Shown: positions 17,726-26,774 of the stretch, one piece after another
Position numbering within the stretch: the stretch's first letter is position 1
Layout of the letters: each line of letters begins with the position of its first letter
The notes under the pieces: model-generated
Database searches by the model: none
The model's input: the letters and a program-made list of their open reading frames with translations, nothing else
What the model was told of the DNA's origin: nothing
Position numbers and translations under genes: made by a program
Source of the DNA: JALORV01 sp963703945
GTDB lineage: Bacteria > Pseudomonadota > Gammaproteobacteria > Burkholderiales > Burkholderiaceae_F
Assembly: GCA_963703945.1 (NCBI GenBank)
Contig: CAVPGM010000011.1
Location: forward strand, 186,001 to 250,000
DNA length: 64,000 bases
Reading direction: 5' to 3'

Positions 17726-18730
17726 GTGAGCGAACTCAGCGCGCTCGACAACTCGGTCGAACTGTCGCCCGCGGTGCGGAGTTACTGGCGCGACTTCTGC
17801 ACCGCTACCGGAATCGATGCGACAACGCCATTCCAGGCGTGGTACTTCGGCGACTCGGCAGCGATGGCGCACGAACTCGTGGAACTGGTGCTGCACGGTC
17901 CCAAGCGCGCCACTGCCGGTCTGTCGGAATTCAACGACCAGATGCCGCTGGTCAAGCCGGTGGCGGGCGGATATTCGATCGTGACCGAACTCGACGGCAC
18001 GCCGCGCGGCGTCATCCGCACCACGGGGCTCGAACAGCGGCCTTTCAGCGAGGTCGACGCCGCGTTTGCCTGGGACGAAGGCGAGGGCGATCGCACGCTG
18101 GCCGACTGGAAGGACGGCCACCGACGCTTCTTCACCGGCGAACTGGCGCGCCTGAATCGCGGGTTCGACGAGAGCATGCTGGTCGACCTCGAACGCTTCG
18201 AACTGCTCTACCCGTTCGAGCAGGCACTCAACCCCGTCGACTGCGGACCGCGCATCCTGCCGTGTCTCGTTCCGGGCGCGATGGCATCGAGTGCCGCGCT
18301 GCAGACCCGCTACTACGCACGCGACCATCGCTTCGGCGTGTACTTCGAAGCCGGCCGCATGGCGGACATCGCGGAATTCCTGGCGCGCTACGACGCCCAA
18401 CGTGACGGCGTGTGGGTTGCGGTCGACAAAGGACAGGTGCTGGGCACCGTGGTCATCGATGGTGCTGCCCATGAAGACCGGACCTGCGCGCAGCTGCGCT
18501 GGTTCATCATGGACGACGCGCTGCGCAGTCGCGGCTTCGGACGACGCATGATGGCGGCCGCCATGCAGTTCGCATGTACTCGCTACGCGCGGGTGTCGCT
18601 CGGAACGTTCGCCGGGCTGGATGCGGCGCGGCATCTGTACGAGGAGTTCGGCTTCCGCAAAGTGCACGAGGCGCCGACCACGACCTGGGGCCCCGAAGTG
18701 CTCGAGCAGCGCTGGGAATGGACTGCATGA
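17726..18730 (+). CDS. ASCH domain - GNAT acetyltransferase fusion
   Basis: A 334-residue two-domain protein. Residues about 10-155 form an ASCH domain (AWYFGDSAAMAHELVELVL, GPKRATAGL and a WKDGHRRFF motif), a fold related to PUA and linked to RNA or nucleotide binding. Residues about 185-334 form a GNAT N-acetyltransferase: LRWFIMDDALRSRGFGRRMM is the acetyl-CoA pyrophosphate loop (R-x-x-G-x-G/A type) and LYEEFGFRKVHEA is the C-terminal motif. I know both as separate families; the fusion suggests an acetyltransferase directed to a nucleic-acid or nucleotide ligand. GTG start 2 bases after the previous stop; the stop overlaps lysE-like ATG (ATGA). Confidence 0.85.
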   Translation: MSELSALDNSVELSPAVRSYWRDFCTATGIDATTPFQAWYFGDSAAMAHELVELVLHGPKRATAGLSEFNDQMPLVKPVAGGYSIVTELDGTPRGVIRTTGLEQRPFSEVDAAFAWDEGEGDRTLADWKDGHRRFFTGELARLNRGFDESMLVDLERFELLYPFEQALNPVDCGPRILPCLVPGAMASSAALQTRYYARDHRFGVYFEAGRMADIAEFLARYDAQRDGVWVAVDKGQVLGTVVIDGAAHEDRTCAQLRWFIMDDALRSRGFGRRMMAAAMQFACTRYARVSLGTFAGLDAARHLYEEFGFRKVHEAPTTTWGPEVLEQRWEWTA

Positions 18731-19377
18731 TGCTGCTGGGAATGGGGATCGACAGGCTTGCGCTGTTCGCGCTCGCAGTGCTGCTGCTGGCACTGACTCC
18801 AGGGCCGGTATGGATCTATCTGATCTCGCGCACGCTGACGCAGGGGCGGCGCGCCGGTTACTTCTCGCTGATCGGCGTCATGGTCGGGGTGATGGTGCAC
18901 CTGCTGGCCGCCGCGCTGGGGCTGTCGGCGCTGCTGCTCGCGCTGCCAGCCGCGTTCAACGCAATCAAGCTGGCCGGCGCGGCGTACCTGCTGTGGCTCG
19001 CCTGGTCGACGCTGCGCGGAGGCGGCTTCACCTTTACGCCGCAGCCGCTCGAACCGGTGCCGGACGGCGTGCTGTTCCGCCAGTCGCTGATGGCGTCGGT
19101 CGTCAACCCCAAGGTCGCCGTGTTCTACCTGTCGCTGTTCCCGCAGTTCGTCGACCCATCGAGCGGTCAGGTTCTGCTGCAAAGTCTGGCGCTCGGACTC
19201 GTTCACATCACGGTATCGACGACAGTGGACGGCGCGCTGGTGACCGTCGCCGGAGCGTTGTCGGTCTGGATCGCGCGCCGACCCGGCTGGTTGCGGCTGC
19301 AACGCTGGTTCCTCGGCGGCGCCTTCGGCGTGCTGGCAGTCTGGCTCGCGGTAACTCCACGCCATTCGTCACAATAG
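18727..19377 (+). CDS. LysE/RhtB-family exporter
   Basis: A 216-residue inner-membrane protein with about six helices. The N-terminal LLLALTPGPVWIYLISRTLT and the mid-protein SLMASVVNPKVAVFYLSLFP (N-P-K motif) are LysE/RhtB hallmarks. Members export amino acids or their derivatives. ATG at 18727 overlaps the stop of the ASCH-GNAT gene, indicating coupling. The frame is open further upstream but inside that gene. Confidence 0.88.
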   Translation: MMLLGMGIDRLALFALAVLLLALTPGPVWIYLISRTLTQGRRAGYFSLIGVMVGVMVHLLAAALGLSALLLALPAAFNAIKLAGAAYLLWLAWSTLRGGGFTFTPQPLEPVPDGVLFRQSLMASVVNPKVAVFYLSLFPQFVDPSSGQVLLQSLALGLVHITVSTTVDGALVTVAGALSVWIARRPGWLRLQRWFLGGAFGVLAVWLAVTPRHSSQ

Positions 19378-19403
19378 AACCCGTCTCAGCTCTTTTCAGT
19401 TCC

Positions 19404-21236
19404 ATGTCCGCCGCCGCCGAGGTCGTGTTCGATCGCTCGATGCCGTCGCCGGCGCGCATTGCGCACGCGATCCTCGAGGGCTTTAACCGCCACTACCGGC
19501 TATTCCGCTACGTGGCACAGCAGGCCAAGCCACTCTACGAAAACGCCAACTGGCAGACGATGCGGGCCCGCGCCCGCGAACGGATCGACTTCTACGATCA
19601 GCGCGTGCTGGAGGCGGTGGCCCGCATTGAGAGCGAATTCGACCTGGCATCGCTCGACGATGCCGAGCGCGACGCGCTGTGGCAGGCGGTCAAGCAGCAG
19701 TACGTCGCGCTGCTCTCCGACCATCGTCAGCCCGAGTGCGCCGAAACGTTCTTCAATTCCGTGTGTACCAAGCTGCTGCACCGCGACTACTTCCGCAACC
19801 AGTTCATCTTCGTGCGGCCGGGCGTGGCAACCGACTACATGGACTCCGATCCGCCGTCGTTCCGCAGCTACTACCCGGTGGCCGGGCTGCGCAAGACGCT
19901 GCGGCAGATCATCATCGACGTCGGGCTGGCCTGCCGCTGGGACGATGTCGAGCGCGACCTGCGCCTGATGGTGCGCGCGGTGTGCGATGCGCACCGCAGC
20001 AGCGAGGCGTTCCGTCGACCGTGGCACATGGAGCCCGACTGCCAGATCCAGATCCTGTCGTCGCTGTTCTTCCGCAACAAGGGCGCGTACATCGTCGGTC
20101 GCGTGATCAATGGCACGCGCATCACGCCGCTGGCGGTGCCCATCTTGCGCAATTCACGCGGAGATCTGTACCTGGACGCGGCGCTGTTCACGACCGACCT
20201 GCTGGCGACGCTGTTCTCGTTCACCCGGGCCTACTTCCTGGTCGACATGGAGGCGCCGTCGGCGTATGTCGAATTCCTGCAGTCGATCCTGCCACACAAG
20301 CCCCCGTCGGAGCTGTACACGATGGTCGGGCTCGCCAAGCAGGGCAAGACACTGTTCTACCGCGACTTCCTGCACCACCTGAAGCATTCGAGCGACCAGT
20401 TCGTGATCGCGCCCGGTATCAAGGGCCTGGTGATGTCGGTGTTCACGCTGCCGTCGTATCCGTACGTATTCAAGGTGATCAAGGACCTCATCCCGCATCC
20501 GAAGGACACGGACCGGCAGCAGATCATGGGGAAGTATCGGCTGGTCAAGATGCACGACCGAGTCGGCCGCATGGCCGATACCTGGGAGTACTCGCAGGTC
20601 ACGCTGCCGCGCGCGCGCTGCTCGGCAGAGTTGCTGGAAGAGTTGCGCAACCACTGCCCGGACCAGCTGGAGTTCGGCGACGGCACCGTCACGATCCGCC
20701 ACGTCTACATCGAGCGTCGCATGACGCCGCTCAACATCTACCTCACCAAGGCCACCGACGCCGATCTCGACCATGCGATCCTCGAGTACGGCAACGCGAT
20801 CAAGGATCTGGCTGCAGCGAACATCTTCCCGGGCGACATGCTGTACAAGAACTTCGGCGTCACCCGGCTCAGCCGCGTGGTCTTCTACGACTACGACGAG
20901 ATCGAATACATGACCGACTGTAACTTCCGCACAGTGCCCGAGTCGCAGAACGACGACGACGAGATGTCGGCGGAGCCCTGGTACCGCGTCGACCGGCGCG
21001 ACATGTTTCCGGAGCAGTGGGGCACGTTCCTGCTGGGCGACGACCGCATCCGGGCCGCGTTCGTCAAGTACCACGCCGACCTGCTGGCGCCCGAATTCTG
21101 GAACCGCCGCAAGGAGCGCATCCAGGCCGGATACCTCGAAGACGTGTTTCCGTATCCGCCCGAGCGGCGGTTTCGGCGCCGCTATGCGTCACAATTCGGA
21201 CTTCAACGAGCGACCTGTACCGAGGAACTGCCATGA
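19404..21236 (+). CDS. aceK: Isocitrate dehydrogenase kinase/phosphatase
   Basis: A 610-residue bifunctional enzyme that phosphorylates and dephosphorylates isocitrate dehydrogenase, steering carbon into the glyoxylate bypass on acetate or fatty acids. Length and motifs match AceK: the ATP-binding GIKGLVMSVFTLPSYPYVFK region, FRSYYPVAGLRKT, and C-terminal DYDEIEYMTDCNF and VFPYPPERRFRRRY. Start at ATG 19404; the frame is open 261 codons upstream but that part overlaps lysE-like coding in another frame. aceA/aceB are not in the window. The final ATGA overlaps the thiolase start, so acetyl-CoA metabolism genes are coupled here. Confidence 0.95.
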   Translation: MSAAAEVVFDRSMPSPARIAHAILEGFNRHYRLFRYVAQQAKPLYENANWQTMRARARERIDFYDQRVLEAVARIESEFDLASLDDAERDALWQAVKQQYVALLSDHRQPECAETFFNSVCTKLLHRDYFRNQFIFVRPGVATDYMDSDPPSFRSYYPVAGLRKTLRQIIIDVGLACRWDDVERDLRLMVRAVCDAHRSSEAFRRPWHMEPDCQIQILSSLFFRNKGAYIVGRVINGTRITPLAVPILRNSRGDLYLDAALFTTDLLATLFSFTRAYFLVDMEAPSAYVEFLQSILPHKPPSELYTMVGLAKQGKTLFYRDFLHHLKHSSDQFVIAPGIKGLVMSVFTLPSYPYVFKVIKDLIPHPKDTDRQQIMGKYRLVKMHDRVGRMADTWEYSQVTLPRARCSAELLEELRNHCPDQLEFGDGTVTIRHVYIERRMTPLNIYLTKATDADLDHAILEYGNAIKDLAAANIFPGDMLYKNFGVTRLSRVVFYDYDEIEYMTDCNFRTVPESQNDDDEMSAEPWYRVDRRDMFPEQWGTFLLGDDRIRAAFVKYHADLLAPEFWNRRKERIQAGYLEDVFPYPPERRFRRRYASQFGLQRATCTEELP

Positions 21237-22414
21237 ACGACCCGATTGTCATTGTGTCCGCTGCGCGAACGCCGATCGGCGGTCTGCTGGGCGATTTCAC
21301 TGCGCTGCAGGCGCATCAGCTCGGCGCGGTCGCGATCCGCGCTGCGGTCGAACGCGCAGGCATTGCGGGCGATGCGGTCGACGAGGCGCTGATGGGATGC
21401 TGCCTGATGGCCGGCCAGGGACAGGCGCCCGCACGGCAGGCCGTGCTCGGAGCGGGCCTGCCCAACTCGGTGGGTGCGGTCACGCTGTCGAAGATGTGCG
21501 GATCGGGCATGCGCGCGGCCATGTTTGCGCATGACATGCTGGTGGCCGGCAGCGCCGACGTCGTCGTCGCCGGCGGCATGGAAAGCATGACCAATGCGCC
21601 GCACCTGCTGGTCGGCGCACGACGCGGATACCGCTATGGCGCGGTCACCACCTACGACCACATGGCGCTCGACGGTCTCGAGGACGCCTACGAACGCGGC
21701 AAGGCGATGGGGGTGTTCGCCGAGCAGTGTGTCGTCAAATACGGCTTTACGCGCGAAGAGCAGGATGCCTTCGCGATCGCCTCGACCGAGCGTGCGATCC
21801 TCGCCAACACGGACGGCGGCTTCGCGTGGGAAATCGCGCCCGTGAAGGTGCCCGGCAAGGGCGGTGAGACCACGATCGACAAGGACGAGCAGCCGTTCAA
21901 GGCCAAGCTGGACAAGATCGCCGGGCTCAAGCCCGCGTTCAAAAAGGATGGAACGATCACGGCGGCCAACGCGTCGTCCATTTCCGACGGCGCTGCCGCC
22001 CTGGTGCTGATGCGCCAGTCGGATGCGAAGAAATCGGACCGCAAGCCGGTGGCACGCATCGTCGCGCACTCGGTCCACGCGCAGGCACCGGAATGGTTCA
22101 CGACCGCGCCGGTCGGCGCCATCCAGAAGGTGCTGGCGAAAGCCGGCTGGAAACCCTCCGACGTCGATCTGTGGGAGATCAACGAAGCATTCGCCGTGGT
22201 CACCATGACCGCCATGCGCGAGCTCTCGTTGCCGCACGAGAAGGTCAACATCCACGGGGGAGCCTGTGCGCTCGGACATCCTATCGGTGCCTCGGGCGCG
22301 CGCATCATCGCCACCCTGCTGGGAGCGCTGGGCAAGACGGGCGGCAAGCGCGGCATCGCGGCGCTGTGCATCGGTGGCGGCGAAGCGACCGCGCTTGCGC
22401 TCGAAATGATGTGA
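21233..22414 (+). CDS. Acetyl-CoA C-acetyltransferase (thiolase II)
   Basis: A 393-residue thiolase. The nucleophilic cysteine is in LSKMCGSGMRAAM (Cys89), the histidine in GGACALGHPIGASGARI, and the second cysteine in ALCIGGGEATALA. It condenses two acetyl-CoA or cleaves acetoacetyl-CoA. Context supports degradation: leucine catabolism (liu genes in this window) ends in acetoacetate and acetyl-CoA. ATG 21233 has GAGG upstream and overlaps the aceK stop by 4 bases. Confidence 0.93.
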   Translation: MNDPIVIVSAARTPIGGLLGDFTALQAHQLGAVAIRAAVERAGIAGDAVDEALMGCCLMAGQGQAPARQAVLGAGLPNSVGAVTLSKMCGSGMRAAMFAHDMLVAGSADVVVAGGMESMTNAPHLLVGARRGYRYGAVTTYDHMALDGLEDAYERGKAMGVFAEQCVVKYGFTREEQDAFAIASTERAILANTDGGFAWEIAPVKVPGKGGETTIDKDEQPFKAKLDKIAGLKPAFKKDGTITAANASSISDGAAALVLMRQSDAKKSDRKPVARIVAHSVHAQAPEWFTTAPVGAIQKVLAKAGWKPSDVDLWEINEAFAVVTMTAMRELSLPHEKVNIHGGACALGHPIGASGARIIATLLGALGKTGGKRGIAALCIGGGEATALALEMM

Positions 22415-22472
22415 TTCGCGAGTTGTCGCGGACGCCGATCGACCCGGCGCGCGATGCTCCCAATCGATCCCG

Positions 22473-23111
22473 ATGCTGGGCACACAAGACCTCGCGCTGT
22501 TCGTCGCCACCGCGCTCGTGCTCAACGCCACGCCCGGGGTCGACATGCTGTACACGCTGACGCGGACCTTTCAGCACGGCTGGCGCGGCGGCATCGCGGC
22601 CGCACTTGGCATCAGCAGCGGCTGCGTCGTGCACACGCTGGCCGCTGCGCTCGGACTGGCTGCGCTGCTGGCCGCCACCGAGTGGGCATTCGTTGTTATC
22701 AAGTGGACCGGCGCGGCGTACCTGCTGTGGCTGGCCTGGGGCATGCTGCGCGCAGCGCTGCGACCGGGGCAATTCACGAGCCTGCCCGCCGATCGCGAGC
22801 AGACCGCGTCGCTGGCGCGCGTGTACGCCCAGGGATTCCTGACCAACGTGCTGAATCCGAAAGTCGCGCTGTTCTTCATGGCGTTGCTGCCGCAGTTCAT
22901 CCGCGCCGACGCCACGGACAAGCCGCTCGCGTTTCTCTTCCTCGGGGCCGTGTTCATCGTCAACGGCACGCTGTTCCTGTTCGCGCTGGTCGCTGTCGCG
23001 CATCGTGCACGTCGGTTGCAATCTCAGCCTGCGGTGCGCCGCGCGCTGAACGGGACCGCGGCCGCGCTGTTTGCCGCGCTCGCGGTGCGGCTGGCAACGG
23101 CGCAACGGTGA
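22473..23111 (+). CDS. LysE/RhtB-family exporter
   Basis: A 212-residue six-helix exporter with VLNATPGVDMLYTLTRTFQ at the N-terminus and FLTNVLNPKVALFFMALLPQ in the middle. It is the second LysE-type gene within 4 kb, but clearly a different paralogue (RhtB branch). Substrate unknown; amino acids or derivatives by family. It is followed by the inverted copy of the GC-rich repeat. Confidence 0.88.
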   Translation: MLGTQDLALFVATALVLNATPGVDMLYTLTRTFQHGWRGGIAAALGISSGCVVHTLAAALGLAALLAATEWAFVVIKWTGAAYLLWLAWGMLRAALRPGQFTSLPADREQTASLARVYAQGFLTNVLNPKVALFFMALLPQFIRADATDKPLAFLFLGAVFIVNGTLFLFALVAVAHRARRLQSQPAVRRALNGTAAALFAALAVRLATAQR

Positions 23112-23119
23112 AACCATGA

Positions 23120-23189
23120 GCGCCGCACGGCCGCTCCGAAGGCGCGCGCTCCCCCTCGGGGGGACCGCCCGTAGGGCGAAGGGGGCGAC
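23120..23189 (-). repeat. GC-rich intergenic repeat, copy 2 (inverted)
   Basis: Core CCCCCTCGGGGGG (23151-23163) is the exact reverse complement of the core of the copy at 10588-10600, with related flanks (CTTCG, GCGG, GGCG blocks). It fills the whole gap between the LysE exporter and the SDR gene and runs into the SDR ribosome-site region. Confidence 0.7.
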
Positions 23190-23864
23190 ATGAGCACGGT
23201 GCTCGTGGTCGGCTCGTCTCGCGGCATTGGACTGGAGTTCGTGCGCCAGTACACTGCCGACGGCGCGCGCGTCATCGCCACCGTGCGCCGCGCAGAGGAT
23301 GCAGCCAAGGTGCGCGCGCTCGGCGCCAAACCGCTGATGCTCGATGTGCTCGACGAGGGCGCAGTGGCCGGTTTTGGAGAGCAACTGCACGACGAGAAGC
23401 TCGATGTGGCGATCCTCAACGCCGGCGCCTACGGTCCGCGCACCAGCGCGATCGCATCACCCGGCGGCCTCGACTTCGACGCTGTCATGCACACCAACGT
23501 GCGGGCTCCGATGCAGCTGATCCCGCAGCTCGTGCCGGGGCTGGCAGCCACGGGCGGCAAGCTTGCGGTGATTTCGAGTCGCATGGGCTCCATCTCGCTG
23601 ATGAGCAGCACGGCGGGCTGGCTCTACCGCACCAGCAAGGCAGCGCTGAACGCAGCGCTGCGCGCCGCCAGCCTGGAACTGGGGCCGCACGGTATCGTCT
23701 GCGTCGCGTTCCATCCGGGGTGGGTGCGGACCGACATGGGTGGCGCCGGCGCCGACGTCGATGCTGCCACCAGCGTGTCGGGGATGCGGCGGGTGCTGGC
23801 CTCGGCCAACGCGTCTCAGAACGGCAAGTTCCTCACCTTCAACGGCGAACAGCTGGCGTGGTAG
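23190..23864 (+). CDS. Short-chain dehydrogenase/reductase
   Basis: A 224-residue SDR. The cofactor loop is VVGSSRGIGLEFVRQ (G-x-x-x-G-I-G), ILNAGAYG is the NAG motif, and YRTSKAALN is the catalytic YxxxK, with a serine in ISSRMGS. Short, C-factor-like SDRs of this form have unknown substrates. It is one gene after a repeat element and 9 bases before a RidA-like gene, so the two are probably cotranscribed. Confidence 0.88.
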   Translation: MSTVLVVGSSRGIGLEFVRQYTADGARVIATVRRAEDAAKVRALGAKPLMLDVLDEGAVAGFGEQLHDEKLDVAILNAGAYGPRTSAIASPGGLDFDAVMHTNVRAPMQLIPQLVPGLAATGGKLAVISSRMGSISLMSSTAGWLYRTSKAALNAALRAASLELGPHGIVCVAFHPGWVRTDMGGAGADVDAATSVSGMRRVLASANASQNGKFLTFNGEQLAW

Positions 23865-23873
23865 GGCCGTGTC

Positions 23874-24275
23874 ATGCCGACCGACAGACGACTGATTTCC
23901 TCCGGATCCTCCTTCGAAGCCGTCGCGGGCTACAGCCGCGCGGTGGTCGAGGGCGAGTATGTGCACGTGGCCGGAACGACCGGGTTCGACTATGCGGCGA
24001 TGACGATCGACGCCGATCCGGTCGCGCAGACCCACCAGTGCTTTCGCAACATCGAAGCAGCCCTCGATCAGGCAGGTTGTTCGCTGGACGACGTGGTCCG
24101 CGTGCGCTACTACCTGACCGATGCGGCGCTCTTCGAGCGGATAGCGCCCGTCTGCGGCAGCTACTTCAAGGTCGCACGACCAGCCGCCACGGCGATCGTC
24201 TGCGGACTGGTCGATGCGAGAATGCGTATCGAGATCGAGGTCACCGCTCGCCGCCGCAACGGAAAATCCGCATGA
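23874..24275 (+). CDS. RidA/YjgF-family protein
   Basis: A 133-residue single-domain RidA-type protein. QTHQCFRNIEAALDQAGCSL and VVRVRYYLTD are family segments, and the end CGLVDARMRIEIEVTA carries the arginine and glutamate of the active cleft, suggesting imine/enamine deaminase potential. Members remove reactive enamines or act in catabolic pathways. It follows the SDR at 9 bases. Confidence 0.87.
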   Translation: MPTDRRLISSGSSFEAVAGYSRAVVEGEYVHVAGTTGFDYAAMTIDADPVAQTHQCFRNIEAALDQAGCSLDDVVRVRYYLTDAALFERIAPVCGSYFKVARPAATAIVCGLVDARMRIEIEVTARRRNGKSA

Positions 24276-24341
24276 CGAAGAGCGGCATCCGACGCTGCGA
24301 GGTCGGTCTTCCGGCGATGCTCCCACCCGAGACTCCCTGAG

Positions 24342-24836
24342 ATGCCCATACAACTGTTCATCGTGCTCGTCTATGGCATCTGCTGCTGGCTTGCGATCGC
24401 GGTCATCGAACCGCTGATGCGGAGCTTCGCGCTCGAAGCGGGCATGGCGACTTGGCTGTTCGTCGCCATTCCTGGTCTGCTCGCGATGCTGTTCGCGGTG
24501 CTCTCGTATGTGCGCGCAGCGACGCTCGTCACCAGCATGGAACATTCGCTGTCGCGCGCGCTGCTGGTGGCGCTCGCAACCTGGATCGCGGTCACGCTGA
24601 TGATCGCGTGGCTCTGGTGTCCGCTGCACAGCGCGTTGCGGTGTTTCTCGAACACGCTGATAACCACCGGCATCGTCGGCGGCGGTCCGCTGCTGATCGG
24701 GGCGATGGTGGCCGGCGCTGTTGTCGGGTTCGTGCTGCGCCGCCGCCCTGCCTGGATGTCGTTCGGCGAGCGCAAGGTCATCATGGCCCCGGACCCGGGG
24801 CCCGGGCCGGATTCGCGGCCGGGCGATGCTCGCTGA
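24342..24836 (+). CDS. Hypothetical membrane protein
   Basis: A 164-residue protein with four predicted helices (about residues 3-25, 33-55, 69-90 and 105-130) and a proline/glycine-rich cytosolic tail. I do not recognise the family. Its C-terminal 11 bases overlap the start of the acyl-CoA dehydrogenase gene, which suggests coupled translation. The last residues (DPGPGPDSRPG) read across a near-palindromic CCCGGGGCCCGGG sequence. Confidence 0.65.
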   Translation: MPIQLFIVLVYGICCWLAIAVIEPLMRSFALEAGMATWLFVAIPGLLAMLFAVLSYVRAATLVTSMEHSLSRALLVALATWIAVTLMIAWLWCPLHSALRCFSNTLITTGIVGGGPLLIGAMVAGAVVGFVLRRRPAWMSFGERKVIMAPDPGPGPDSRPGDAR

Positions 24837-25950
24837 GGAACATCGGCTGCTGCGCGAGTCGCTGCGCGAGTTCGCCGCACAGCGGCTCGCGCCGAACGCC
24901 GCCGCATGGGATCGCAACGCGACCTTCCCGCGCGAAGCGCTGAAGGAGCTGGCGGCGCTCGGCGCGTTCGGCATCGCCGTTCCCGAGGCCTACGGCGGCG
25001 CCGGCATGGACTACACCGCACTCGCGGTCGCACTGGAGGAAATCGCGGCGGGAGACGGCGCGACCTCCACCATTATCAGCGTCAACAACTGCCCGGTGTG
25101 CTCGATCCTGATGGCGTGGGCGGATGAGAAGCAGAAACAAAGCTACCTGGTCCCGCTGGCGCGCGGCGACATGCTGGGCGCGTTCTGCCTGACTGAACCG
25201 CACGTCGGTTCCGAGGCGTCGGGCCTGCGCACGAGCGCGGTGCGCGACGGGGACCACTGGGTGCTCAACGGCGTCAAGCAGTTCATCACCAGCGGCAAGA
25301 ATGCCGACCTGGCGATCGTTCTTGCCGTGACTGACAAGACGGCGGGCAAACGCGGCATCAGCGCATTCATCGTCGAAACGTCGACGCCGGGCTACACGGT
25401 GGCGCGCGTCGAGGGAAAGCTCGGCCAGCACGCGTCCGATACCGCGCAGATCCTGTTCGAGGATTGCCGTGTTCCCGCGGCCAATCTGATCGGCGATGAA
25501 GGTGCGGGCTACCGGATCGCGCTGTCAGGTCTCGAGGGCGGCCGCATCGGCATCGCGGCGCAGTCGCTCGGCATGGCCCGCGCGGCCTACGAGGCGGCGC
25601 TGAGCTACGCGCGCGAGCGTGTCGCGTTCGGCCAGCCGATCTTCGATCATCAGGCCGTCCAGTTCCGCCTGGCCGACATGGCCACGCAGATCGAAGCGGC
25701 GCGCCAGCTGATCCACCATGCCGCCGCGCTGAAGGACGCCGGGGAGCCCTGCCTGAAGCAGGCTGCGATGGCGAAGCTTTTCGCCTCGGAGATGGCCGAG
25801 CGTGTGTGCTCCGACGCGATCCAGATCCACGGCGGGTACGGTTATGTCAGCGACTTCCCGGTCGAACGCATCTACCGCGACGTGCGCGTTTGCCAGATCT
25901 ACGAAGGCACCAGCGACATCCAGCGCATCCTGATTGCGCGCAACTTGTAG
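24826..25950 (+). CDS. Acyl-CoA dehydrogenase, short-chain type
   Basis: A 374-residue FAD enzyme with FCLTEPHVGSEASGL and KQFITSGKNADLAIV for FAD/substrate binding. The catalytic glutamate is in the standard C-terminal place (IYEGTSDIQRI, Glu360), typical of butyryl-/short-chain or 2-methyl-branched acyl-CoA dehydrogenases and unlike the liuA gene at 5496. The start is ATG 24826, overlapping the preceding membrane-protein gene; the frame is open further up without homology. Electrons go to ETF. Confidence 0.92.
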   Translation: MLAEEHRLLRESLREFAAQRLAPNAAAWDRNATFPREALKELAALGAFGIAVPEAYGGAGMDYTALAVALEEIAAGDGATSTIISVNNCPVCSILMAWADEKQKQSYLVPLARGDMLGAFCLTEPHVGSEASGLRTSAVRDGDHWVLNGVKQFITSGKNADLAIVLAVTDKTAGKRGISAFIVETSTPGYTVARVEGKLGQHASDTAQILFEDCRVPAANLIGDEGAGYRIALSGLEGGRIGIAAQSLGMARAAYEAALSYARERVAFGQPIFDHQAVQFRLADMATQIEAARQLIHHAAALKDAGEPCLKQAAMAKLFASEMAERVCSDAIQIHGGYGYVSDFPVERIYRDVRVCQIYEGTSDIQRILIARNL

Positions 25951-25979
25951 CGGGCCGGCTCGGGCCGATGGGAGACACC

Positions 25980-26774
25980 ATGCGCGTTATCCTCGCAGGC
26001 GCGACCGGATGGGCTGGATCGGCAGTGGCGCGCGGAATCGCGAGGGCGCCCGACCTGAAACTGGTCGGCGCGGTGGCGCGCAAAGCCGCAGGCCGCACGC
26101 TCGATGCCGTGCTCGGCGAGCCCGCGCTTGCCGCGCCGGTGCACGCGACTGCGACCGAGGCGCTCGCCACGGCCTGCGACGTCTTCGTCGAGTTCACCAA
26201 ACCGGCCTCGGCGAAGGCGAACATCCTCGCCGCACTGTCAGCGGGCGCTCATGTCGTCGTCGGCACCTCGGGCCTGAGCGACGACGACTATGCCGAGATC
26301 GACAAGCTGGCCCGGCAGCGAGGTCGCGGCGTGCTCGCCTGCGGAAATTTCGCACTCACGGTGGTGCTGTTGCAGCGTTTCGCCGAAACGGCAGCGCGCT
26401 ACCTCGACCATTTCGAGGTGATCGATTACGCGCATGAAGACAAGCCTGATGCCCCGTCCGGCACCGCGCGCGAACTCGCGTTCCGGCTCGGTCGGGTCAA
26501 ATCGCCCGATCCAGGTGTGCCGCTCGACGCCGTGCGTGGACCGCGCGAGGCGCGCGGCGCCACGTTGAACGGCGTGCAGGTCCATTCCATACGCCTGCCC
26601 GGCTACGTGATCGGCGTCGAGGCGGTATTCGGCGCCGCCGGCCAACGACTCCATCTCGCGCATCATGCTGGGACGAGTGCCGAACCGTATGTCGACGGCG
26701 CTCTGCTCGCAATTCGCAAGGTCAGCACGCTGGTCGGCGTGCACCGCGGGCTCGACGCGGTGATGGAGATCTGA
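25980..26774 (+). CDS. Dihydrodipicolinate reductase-like protein
   Basis: A 264-residue protein of the DapB family. The N-terminal Rossmann motif is LAGATGWAGSAVARGIA. The catalytic region reads DYAHEDKPDAPSGTAREL against the DapB pattern HHxxKxDAPSGTA: the second histidine and the lysine are kept, the first histidine is replaced by alanine. DapB reduces dihydrodipicolinate in lysine synthesis; this copy lies among acyl-CoA and detoxification genes, so it may be a paralogue with another substrate. ATG 25980 follows GGGAGACACC; ATG 25968 is an alternative. The stop overlaps the next gene by one base. Confidence 0.85.
   Translation: MRVILAGATGWAGSAVARGIARAPDLKLVGAVARKAAGRTLDAVLGEPALAAPVHATATEALATACDVFVEFTKPASAKANILAALSAGAHVVVGTSGLSDDDYAEIDKLARQRGRGVLACGNFALTVVLLQRFAETAARYLDHFEVIDYAHEDKPDAPSGTARELAFRLGRVKSPDPGVPLDAVRGPREARGATLNGVQVHSIRLPGYVIGVEAVFGAAGQRLHLAHHAGTSAEPYVDGALLAIRKVSTLVGVHRGLDAVMEI

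Noticed and set aside
18621..19403. 261-codon N-terminal extension of AceK
   Set aside because: It overlaps the LysE exporter gene in another frame and has no homology; the ATG at 19404 gives the family's normal length.
24791..24813. CCCGGGGCCCGGGCC palindrome-like stretch as an operator or terminator
   Set aside because: It lies inside a coding region, has no T-run and is explained by Pro/Gly codons.
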